A stretch of 64,000 nucleotides of DNA, taken from positions 1-64,000 of the forward strand of contig NZ_BONQ01000029.1 of NCBI RefSeq assembly GCF_016862795.1, in the 5' to 3' direction. Shown piece by piece: positions 8,380 through 15,866 of this stretch (position 1 is the stretch's first letter; each line of letters begins with the position of its first letter). Made by a program: the position numbers and the translations under genes. Below the pieces are notes generated by a model that was given only the letters and a program-made list of their open reading frames with translations, was not told the origin of the DNA and did no database searches. This DNA is from Dactylosporangium siamense (GTDB lineage: Bacteria > Actinomycetota > Actinomycetes > Mycobacteriales > Micromonosporaceae).

Positions 8380-8823
8380 GTGGAGACGCCGCCGTTCGAG
8401 TCGCCGGAGATCCAGGTCGGGGTCCTGCTGACGCCGTCGCCGGCGGCCGCCGGCGACGTCGAGCGCTACAACGGCGAGCTGGACGACTCCGGTCACGCGC
8501 AGGCGTGGGGTGAGCGGGGCCGGCACGCCGCGCCGCGGCGCACTGTGGCGGTGTTGGGCCAGGACGTGTTGCGGGCCGCGGCCGAGGCGGTCGGTCGTGA
8601 GGTCGCCGTGGTGGTCAGCGGCGTCGTCAACGGCCTGGAGCACCCGGGCTCCGCGGGGTCACAGACCGGCTCCTTCGACATCGACGGCGTGGACCTCAAG
8701 TTCGGGGTGAAGGCCACGATCGGCGCCGGCAAGGCGGTCGAGGCGCTGCTGAGCGCCAGCAGCGAGGCCACGGTCGAGGTGACGTTGACCCTGCGCCGGC
8801 GGAGCGCGGCCGGAGACCGGTAG
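8380..8823 (+). CDS. Trypco1 (trypsin-co-occurring domain) protein
   Basis: A 147-residue protein whose C-terminal half (about 50-140) resembles the trypsin-co-occurring domain: a helix with VLRAAAEAVG, then a FDIDGVDLKFGVKA strand pair, a helix and a closing beta strand (VEVTLTLRR). Such proteins sit beside trypsin-fold proteases in actinobacterial conflict loci and may act as adaptors or substrates. The first 50 residues are unlike the family. Start is GTG at 8380 with GAGGAG just upstream. Two nucleotides separate it from the trypsin gene, so it opens the 8.4-15.9 kb operon. Confidence 0.75.
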   Translation: METPPFESPEIQVGVLLTPSPAAAGDVERYNGELDDSGHAQAWGERGRHAAPRRTVAVLGQDVLRAAAEAVGREVAVVVSGVVNGLEHPGSAGSQTGSFDIDGVDLKFGVKATIGAGKAVEALLSASSEATVEVTLTLRRRSAAGDR

Positions 8824-8825
8824 CG

Positions 8826-10856
8826 ATGGCGGAGCGCGGAGTCGGCCGGCTGCTGACCTCGGCCGAGCGCCAGACCTGGCCGGACGGGCCGCTGCGCAGC
8901 GGGTTCGTCATCGACGGCCGGCACGTCCTCACCGCCTGGCACTGCGTGGATCGGGTCGGCGGCACGTCGGCCCGGCTGTGGCTGCGGCTGCACGGCGACA
9001 CCGGCCGCGTCGACGTCCCCGTCGCATACGTCGACCACGTGGCCGACCTCGACGCCGCGGTGCTGGCCCTGGACGAGCAACGCGCGGACGGCGTGGAGGA
9101 GCTCCGCCGGCATCTGGAGTCGGTGGCGTTGCCGCTCGGCGCCGACGTCCAGGCCTACGAGGAGGTCCGCATCGCCGGCTTCCCCCAGCTGAACCCGGCC
9201 GTCCAGACGGTGGTCCTGGTCGGGAAGGTGAGCTCCGCCGCCGCGGTCGTCGGGGGCAGGCGGGCGATCCGGCTGCACGTGCCGGAGATGGCCGCCGCCT
9301 ACGGCGAGAGCCCGCAGGGCATGTCGGGCGGGCCGCTGCTGCGCCGTGGACCTGGCGGCGTCGAACGGGTCGTGGGCATCGTCTACGCGTTCCCGCCGTC
9401 GCCGACGGGCGCCGGGACGCTCGGCGGTGAGGTGCTGTGCCGGCAGATCGCCGACCTGCGCGACGCGTTCCCCGCGGTGGCCGACGCACTACGCCCCGCG
9501 ATAGCCGACGCACTACGCCCCGCGCCGGCCGACGCACTACGACCCGCAGCGGCGGACGCACTCCACCCCTCGACGGGCGAACCGCTGCGCCCCTCGGCGG
9601 GCGACCCGCTACCGGACCGGGGTGTGGAGCTCTCGTCCGACGTCGTGGACCGGTACCGGCCGATCCTGACCGCGGCGGAGATCCGGCCACCGGCCCACTG
9701 GACCGAGCGGGAACTGGCCGCCATCGCGGACACGATCGACGCGCCGTCCCGGGCCGCCCACGCCGTCCTGGCGCTGCGCCGGGCCGCCGCCGCCAAGGCG
9801 GTGTGCGCCGGTATCGGCGTGCACGCGGCCGAGTTGAGCCGGCTGCACTCGATCTACCAGCGGGAGGTCGGCGCCTGGCCCGCGGGCGCGTCACTGGACG
9901 CGTTGCTGGTCGAGGCCGCCGACGTGCACGCCCACGAACGCGCCACCGGCACCGGCCTGCCGCTGGGCGCCCTCGCCCGGTTCGTGGTCGGGGTCGCGGC
10001 CGCGGTCGGCGCCGAACCGGCGGCACAGTCGGCGTTCGTCGAGTGGATCGGCGACCTGGGCCACCAGCTCGCCGACGCCGCCCGCCTGTACGCCGAACGC
10101 CGCAGCACCGGTGCCTGGCTGCTGCTCGACCTGGGCGACGAACCCCTGCCGGGTGAGCCGCCGTGGCCCGCCGTCGTCGGCTGGACGTACGTGTCGACCG
10201 GCCCCGACGTGGTCGGACAGATCTCCTGCGACCGCACCCCGGACGGGCTCCTGCAGGCGCTGCGCGCGGTGCTGCGGGCCGTGCCGCCGGCGTGGCCGCT
10301 GATCGTCGACCTGGCCGTCCCGCACGCGCTGCTGTGCGAGGGCATCGAGGAGTGGCCCGTCTACGAGGTCGACGGCGAGCTGGAGCCGTTCAGCGAGTGG
10401 GGTCGCCCCCGGCTGCGCTGGTCCAGGCGGCGCCGCCAGCCGGCGCTGCAACGGCGGCTCGTCGAACGGACCGGGCAGGCCCGCTGGGAGGCGATCCCGG
10501 ACCCGCTGCCCGAGGACCTCCTCAGCGATCATCCCCGGCTCCGCGAACGGATCCGGGCCGAGCGGCATCAGCCGTGGCTGCTGGGCGGCGCTCCCCCGGA
10601 CCGCGCCGACACGCTGCGGATCCTGCTGCGGGAGGGGTGCGGCTTCGTGGTGTGGTTCCCGTCGGGGCTGCAGCCGGCCCAGCACGACAGGATCCGCGCC
10701 GCGGTGGCCGGCGTGTCGGCGCCCGCCCGGCGGCACGCGCTGCCCGACGAGCTGCCCCGCTTCACCGGCTTCCGGCCCGCCGTCATCTGGGACGACCCAC
10801 GTGGCCGGGACCAGTTCTCGCTGCCACCGCTCGCCGCCGCGGAGTCGATCACCTAA
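8826..10856 (+). CDS. Trypsin-like protease fused to VMAP-C-like region
   Basis: A 676-residue effector-type protein without a signal peptide. Residues 1-215 are a chymotrypsin-fold protease with triad His39 (TAWHC), Asp76 and Ser167 (GMSGGPL). A linker at about 218-260 repeats an eight-residue ADALRPAx unit. A helical middle (265-420) precedes a C-terminal part that ends in WDDPRGRD. That ending and the preceding layout match the C-terminal domain of vWA-MoxR-associated proteins (VMAP). In the known ternary systems VMAP is thought to connect effector to the MoxR/vWA pair. Active protease is expected from the intact triad. Confidence 0.82.
   Translation: MAERGVGRLLTSAERQTWPDGPLRSGFVIDGRHVLTAWHCVDRVGGTSARLWLRLHGDTGRVDVPVAYVDHVADLDAAVLALDEQRADGVEELRRHLESVALPLGADVQAYEEVRIAGFPQLNPAVQTVVLVGKVSSAAAVVGGRRAIRLHVPEMAAAYGESPQGMSGGPLLRRGPGGVERVVGIVYAFPPSPTGAGTLGGEVLCRQIADLRDAFPAVADALRPAIADALRPAPADALRPAAADALHPSTGEPLRPSAGDPLPDRGVELSSDVVDRYRPILTAAEIRPPAHWTERELAAIADTIDAPSRAAHAVLALRRAAAAKAVCAGIGVHAAELSRLHSIYQREVGAWPAGASLDALLVEAADVHAHERATGTGLPLGALARFVVGVAAAVGAEPAAQSAFVEWIGDLGHQLADAARLYAERRSTGAWLLLDLGDEPLPGEPPWPAVVGWTYVSTGPDVVGQISCDRTPDGLLQALRAVLRAVPPAWPLIVDLAVPHALLCEGIEEWPVYEVDGELEPFSEWGRPRLRWSRRRRQPALQRRLVERTGQARWEAIPDPLPEDLLSDHPRLRERIRAERHQPWLLGGAPPDRADTLRILLREGCGFVVWFPSGLQPAQHDRIRAAVAGVSAPARRHALPDELPRFTGFRPAVIWDDPRGRDQFSLPPLAAAESIT
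9480..9614 (+). repeat. 24-bp tandem repeat encoding protease linker
   Basis: About 5.5 copies of a 24-bp unit starting GCCGACGCACTACG at 9480, 9504, 9528, 9552 and 9576, with a partial copy from 9600. The first three are nearly identical and the rest diverge. In frame they encode an eight-residue unit (ADALRPAx) joining the trypsin domain to the helical middle. Copy number could vary between strains. Confidence 0.8.
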
Positions 10857-10866
10857 GGAGCGCCAC

Positions 10867-11799
10867 ATGCCCTGGCACATCTTCACCGGCAACGGGCAGC
10901 CGGCCAGCGAGACCGAGGCATGGCGGGCGCTGCCGCCGGCGCCGCCGTGGCGGGACCGGGCGACCGCGATCGAACACTTCGTCATCGGCCCCGAGCTGCT
11001 CGACGCGGTGAACACGGCGCTGCACCTGCGCCGGCCGCTGCTGCTCACCGGGGCGCCCGGCTCCGGCAAGTCGACGCTCGTCGCGCTCATCGCCGCCGAG
11101 CTGCAGCTGGGTGAGCCGCTCGCCTGGCACATCACGTCGCGCAGCACGATCACCGACGGGCTGTACCAGTACGACGCGCTCGGCCGCCTGCACGCCACCC
11201 AGGCGCAGCCGGCGGGCGGCGCCGCGGTCGAGCAGTTCGTCACGCTCGGCCCGCTCGGCACCGCCCTGGCCGCCGCGGACCGGCCCCGCGCGGTCCTGAT
11301 CGACGAGATCGACAAGAGCGACTTCGACCTGCCCAGCGACCTGCTCACGGTGCTCGACCAGGGTTCGTTCGACGTGCCGGCCCTGGTCCGCGACGCCCAG
11401 TCCGGCGCCGGCTCGGCGCACCGGGTCCGCGGCGCCGACCGGGCCGGGTACACGGTGACCAACGGTGTGATCCGCCGGTCGCACTGGCCGGTGATCGTGC
11501 TGACCAGCAACGGCGAACGCACGTTCCCGGCGCCGTTCCTGCGCCGGTGCGTCCGCTTCGAGATCCCGACCGCCACCGAGTCCCTCATCCGCGACGTCGT
11601 CGCCGGGCACCTCAGCGGCGTCGAGGACCGCGAACGCGACGAGATCCACCGCTTCGCGCGACGCCTCGTCGAGGGCGAGAGCCTGGCCCTGGACCAGCTG
11701 CTGAACTTCCTGCACCTCGTCTCCGGCGACGCCGCCCCGGACCCGCAGACCCGCGAGCGGGTGGCGCGGATCCTCCTGGAAGAGCTGAACGGCAAGTGA
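10867..11799 (+). CDS. MoxR-type AAA+ ATPase
   Basis: A 310-residue AAA+ ATPase. Walker A GAPGSGKS (62-69), Walker B VLIDEID (143-149), a sensor-1 segment with LTSNGER and the arginine pair in FLRRC are present, as in MoxR proteins that remodel complexes together with vWA-domain partners. A strong AAGGAG site at 10855-10860 lies 6 nt before the ATG. The stop overlaps the next start in GTGA. In vWA-MoxR-VMAP systems this ATPase is the switch between sensor and effector. The frame extends upstream to 10801, but those codons are only the shadow of the protease gene. Confidence 0.88.
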   Translation: MPWHIFTGNGQPASETEAWRALPPAPPWRDRATAIEHFVIGPELLDAVNTALHLRRPLLLTGAPGSGKSTLVALIAAELQLGEPLAWHITSRSTITDGLYQYDALGRLHATQAQPAGGAAVEQFVTLGPLGTALAAADRPRAVLIDEIDKSDFDLPSDLLTVLDQGSFDVPALVRDAQSGAGSAHRVRGADRAGYTVTNGVIRRSHWPVIVLTSNGERTFPAPFLRRCVRFEIPTATESLIRDVVAGHLSGVEDRERDEIHRFARRLVEGESLALDQLLNFLHLVSGDAAPDPQTRERVARILLEELNGK

Positions 11800-14700
11800 T
11801 CGACCGGGTCGTCCGTGCCATCGCCGCGGCCGCGCCGGGCTGCAGCGCGGAGGCCATCGCCGACGCGCTGTGGCTGGCCACGCTCGCGGCCCGGCAGGAC
11901 CCCGAGCCCGACGTGGCACTGCCGGCCGCGGCAGACCCGCGCCCGCCCGACCGTGACACCACCCCCGCTGCGCCGGTGCCGCCTCCGCGCGCCGAACCGC
12001 CCCCCGGGCCACCCGCCGGCGACCTCGTCGAGACCGGTCCTGCCGAGACCGCTGCGGCAGGTGTACCGGCGATCGCGGTCGGACTCACCGCTGCCGCGGA
12101 CCGGCGCCAGCAGATCCCGGCCGCGTACGCCCTCGCGCCGTTCCGCCGGGTGCACCGGCCCGGCCCGCCCGTCGTCGACATCGACGCCACCGTGGACGCC
12201 ACCGCCGACGCCGGGAGCCTGACGGTGGTGACCCGGCCCGGCCGGGAACGCGGACTGGACGTGGCGATCGTCGTCGAGGACTCCCCGGTCGCGGCGGCCT
12301 GGGCCGAGGCGATCGCCGACTTCGAAGGAGTGGTACGCCGCGCCGGCGCCTTCCGCCAGGTGACCCGCTGGACCCTGCACTGGGAGCCGGCCCCGGTGCT
12401 GCGGGACGCGAACGGCGCCGACCACGGCCCGCTGCGCCTGACCGACCCGACCGGCCGGCGGCTCATCCTGGTGGTGACCGACGCGACCGCCGACCCCTGG
12501 TACGCACCGGAGATCTGGACCCTGCTGCAACGCTGGGCCCAGCTGATGCCGGTCGCCGTGCTCAACCTGCTGCCGGCGCGCTACTGGGGTTTCACCGCCG
12601 TCGGCAGCCCGACGGTGGCCCTGCGGGCCCGCCGCCCGGGTGCCGTCAACGCCACCGCCGACGTCCTTCGGGCGTGGTGGTCCGGCGACGACACCGGTCC
12701 GGTGGCGGTGCCGGTCGTCGCGTTGCAGCCGGCGGACGTGCGCCGCTGGGCGCACGCCATGGCCGCCGGCACCGGCTGGATCGACGCGGTCTGGGCCGGC
12801 CCGCCGGACGCCCGCCCCGGCGGCGAGACCAACGCCGGGCTGTCCGCGGCGGACCGGGTCCGCGCGTTCCAGGCCCGCGCCACCCCGCACGCCCAGACCC
12901 TGGCCCGCATCCTCGCCGGCGCGCCGGTGCTGTCCCTGCCGCTGCTGCAGATCCTGCAACGCGAGCTGCTGCCCGCGGCCGGCCCGGCCGAACTCGCCGA
13001 GATCCTCGTGAGCGGCCTGCTGGAGCGGCTGCCGGCCGCACCGACCGGCCCGCAGTCACGGCTGCGGTGGCGGCCCGGGATCGCCGAGCTCCTGGCCCGC
13101 GGCACGTCCGCGAGCCAGGACTGGAGCGTGTACGAGGTCCTCAGCGCACACCTGCAACGCTGGGCCGGCTCGGGCCAGTCCATCGAGGCGCTGCTGGCCC
13201 ATCCCCTGGGCCCGTACACCGTCGACCCGGACCTGGAACCGTTCGCCCTGATGAGCCGCCGCCTCGCCCAACGCCTCGGCATCGACGCGCCACCGTCGCC
13301 GGCCGACGGTGCCGATCGGCCGGCAAACGGTGCCGCCCGCACCGCAACAGTGCTGTGCGTCGACGGATCGAGCAGCTGGTACTGGAGCCTCGGCCGGGGC
13401 GTGGAAGCCTGGCACGCGGCGATGGCCGACGGTCTGGCCCGCGCAGTCGACGACCCGCAACAGGTGCCGCTGCGCTTCCCCGACAACGTCGAGGTGATCG
13501 ACTTCGCCGACCTGTTCGGCGGTGGCCCACCGCCCACCAGCGCGACCGAGATGGGCAACCTCGAACGGGCCGTGCTGCTCGGCTGGCTGAGCGCGTCCGG
13601 CGCCGACGACACCGCCGCGCGCACGCAGTCGTGGTCGAAGGTGCGCGCGACGGTGCTACGCACGCTGAACTGGACCACGCAGGGAAAGACCCTGGTCAGC
13701 AGGTCCGGATCGCCGCTCGCGGAACTGATGGTCCGCTACCTCACCGATCCCGACGTCCGCACGGCCGTGCAGCAGCGTATCGCGGCCGCCATCACCCCGA
13801 ACATCAAAGTCATCGTCGCGAGCTCGGTCGGTGCGATCGCCGTGTACGAGGCGCTGAGCGCGCATCCGGAGCTGACGATCCAGGCGCTGATCACCTTGGG
13901 TGCGCCGCTCGGCGATCCGGTCGTGCTGCCGCGCCTGCAGCCGCCGCCCGGCCACCCGCTGACCAACGTCGGCTTCTGGACGAACATCGCCGCGCAGGGA
14001 GATCTGGTCGCACACGTGGACCAGTTGCCGCGCGGTCTCGTCGACAGGTGGCAGAACGTCTTCGTCGACAACGGCGACCAACCGCACGGCGCGCTGCGGT
14101 ACCTCGGTCAACCGGAGACCGGCGCCGCGATCCTGGCCGGGCTCACCGGTCAGCGACCCGTGGGCGCACCACGCTTCGACAACCTCGCGGCCTCGTGCGT
14201 CGTGCTCGTCCACGCCGCCGGGCTGACGGGCAGCGGCTTCTTCGTCGCGCCCGGCGTTGTCGTCACCTCGGCGCACCTGGTGCGCGGGGGTGACGACGTG
14301 CAGGTTCGGTGGCGGGATGAGCAGTTCACGGCGACCGTCCGCTGGGCGCCGGACGAGACATCGCCCGACCTCGCAGTGCTGGACGTGGAGCTGGCGCCGC
14401 GCCGGCACCCGACGCTCCGGCTCGCAGACCGGACGCCGGCGCTCGGCGCGTCGCTGATCACGGTTGGATTCACGCAGGTGAGCGGTGGCCCGGAACTGCA
14501 GGCTGCCCACCTTGCATATCAGGGAAGCTCCGGCGGGTTCCTGAGGCTCCTCGGCGAGGTCCGACCCGGCATGAGCGGCGCACCGATGATCGACCCGCAG
14601 ACCGGAGCCGTCCTCGCGGTGGTGAACAGCACCAACCAACTGGAGTCGGCCGTCCACGCCGTCCCGATCGGTGCACTCCGCCAGATGCCGGTGCAGGAGT

Positions 14701-15863
14701 ATCAGCGGCTGCTGCGTGCCCACGACCTGCACCACCGCAACGACCCTGACCCGGCTGCATCCGAAGAGCGGGAACTCCTGGCGCTGCTCGCCGAACACCC
14801 GGCCGCGCCGCAGGTCGAGCACCACCGGGCGTTCGAACGGGCGACGGGTGGCGCTGTGCGGGAGCCCGAGCTGCCCTTGAACGACTACCGCGACGTCGTC
14901 GCCGAGCTCGGCGAGCTGATGACGCCGGCAGGTGAGGTTCCGCCGGTGCTTGGCTATGTGGCATCGCTGGCCCGCACCTCCGAGTCCCTGCGCACCTGGC
15001 TGATGCGCGCCGCCACCGAGCGCGGGTTGGACACCGAACTGCTCGCGCAGATGTCCGCGCCGACGCGAACGTCGCTGATCATCAGCGTCGAACCGGCGGT
15101 GCGGGCGCCGGACCGCTACAGGTCCACCATCTGGTTCCACCACGAGGCTTCAGCAATCTCGCAGTTCACTTCGTTCGAGGTCGCCGCCGGGATCGAGGAG
15201 ATCGGCCGGCAACTGCGCCGCAGCATCGCGGATGCCATCCACGCGACCGAGCCTGACCGGCACCTGGATCTGCTTGAGTTCGTCGTGCCGGACACGCTCA
15301 TGGATGTCGACTTCGAGAACTGGAGGGAGCCGGGCAGGAGTCGGCCGGAGTTCGGTCGTTCGCACGCCGTGGCGGTCCGGTCGCTGGACCGCTTCCGCGA
15401 CGTGGAGATGTTGACATCGTCCTGGCGCCGGTGGGAGGCCATCGGAAGCAAGGCCGCGATCACGCCGCGGGCCATGCCGTGCAGGTTCGACGACCAGCGT
15501 CTTGAGTCACTCATAGAGGACCTCGAACTGGACGACGGTGACGTGCCGGTCTTCGGCAGCTCGCCGGTGAGCACCGACGCGTTCGCCACGATGATCTACT
15601 CCGGCGTGCCGGTCATGGCCTGGCGCCGCGGCGCCTGCGCCGGAACACCGGACGGAGACCATGAGCAGTGCCAGGGACAGCTGAGTGCCGCGGAGATCTG
15701 TCGCGCTCTGCAGGGCGCGCACCGCGACGACCTGCCCGAGCGGGTGCGACACCACCGCATGGTCGCGGCCTCCATGCTCACACCCGATGAGCATGTCGGC
15801 CGCGACCTCGTCCTGCTCTGGGACGACCCAGGCAGAAGGCTGGACCCGCTGCCTCTTTCCTGA
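11796..15863 (+). CDS. Giant SAV_2336/vWA-hydrolase-trypsin-VMAP fusion protein
   Basis: A 1355-residue multidomain protein. Residues 1-40 match the helical N-terminus of SAV_2336-type proteins, then a proline-rich linker. Residues 152-270 form a vWA-like domain whose metal site is degenerate (EDSPV). Residues about 515-785 form an alpha/beta hydrolase with nucleophile Ser677 (ASSVG) and a lipase-like layout. Residues 795-965 are a second trypsin domain with His827, Asp858 and Ser927. The C-terminal 350 residues resemble VMAP and end with LLWDDPGRR. GTG start overlaps the MoxR stop. It would combine sensing, lipid or ester cleavage and proteolysis in one chain. Function is inferred. Confidence 0.82.
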   Translation: MIDRVVRAIAAAAPGCSAEAIADALWLATLAARQDPEPDVALPAAADPRPPDRDTTPAAPVPPPRAEPPPGPPAGDLVETGPAETAAAGVPAIAVGLTAAADRRQQIPAAYALAPFRRVHRPGPPVVDIDATVDATADAGSLTVVTRPGRERGLDVAIVVEDSPVAAAWAEAIADFEGVVRRAGAFRQVTRWTLHWEPAPVLRDANGADHGPLRLTDPTGRRLILVVTDATADPWYAPEIWTLLQRWAQLMPVAVLNLLPARYWGFTAVGSPTVALRARRPGAVNATADVLRAWWSGDDTGPVAVPVVALQPADVRRWAHAMAAGTGWIDAVWAGPPDARPGGETNAGLSAADRVRAFQARATPHAQTLARILAGAPVLSLPLLQILQRELLPAAGPAELAEILVSGLLERLPAAPTGPQSRLRWRPGIAELLARGTSASQDWSVYEVLSAHLQRWAGSGQSIEALLAHPLGPYTVDPDLEPFALMSRRLAQRLGIDAPPSPADGADRPANGAARTATVLCVDGSSSWYWSLGRGVEAWHAAMADGLARAVDDPQQVPLRFPDNVEVIDFADLFGGGPPPTSATEMGNLERAVLLGWLSASGADDTAARTQSWSKVRATVLRTLNWTTQGKTLVSRSGSPLAELMVRYLTDPDVRTAVQQRIAAAITPNIKVIVASSVGAIAVYEALSAHPELTIQALITLGAPLGDPVVLPRLQPPPGHPLTNVGFWTNIAAQGDLVAHVDQLPRGLVDRWQNVFVDNGDQPHGALRYLGQPETGAAILAGLTGQRPVGAPRFDNLAASCVVLVHAAGLTGSGFFVAPGVVVTSAHLVRGGDDVQVRWRDEQFTATVRWAPDETSPDLAVLDVELAPRRHPTLRLADRTPALGASLITVGFTQVSGGPELQAAHLAYQGSSGGFLRLLGEVRPGMSGAPMIDPQTGAVLAVVNSTNQLESAVHAVPIGALRQMPVQEYQRLLRAHDLHHRNDPDPAASEERELLALLAEHPAAPQVEHHRAFERATGGAVREPELPLNDYRDVVAELGELMTPAGEVPPVLGYVASLARTSESLRTWLMRAATERGLDTELLAQMSAPTRTSLIISVEPAVRAPDRYRSTIWFHHEASAISQFTSFEVAAGIEEIGRQLRRSIADAIHATEPDRHLDLLEFVVPDTLMDVDFENWREPGRSRPEFGRSHAVAVRSLDRFRDVEMLTSSWRRWEAIGSKAAITPRAMPCRFDDQRLESLIEDLELDDGDVPVFGSSPVSTDAFATMIYSGVPVMAWRRGACAGTPDGDHEQCQGQLSAAEICRALQGAHRDDLPERVRHHRMVAASMLTPDEHVGRDLVLLWDDPGRRLDPLPLS

Positions 15864-15866
15864 CGG

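Noticed and set aside
9891-12959. A 1022-codon minus-strand frame across the trypsin, MoxR and vWA genes
   Set aside because: It crosses three genes with clear motifs on the other strand and has no domain of its own.
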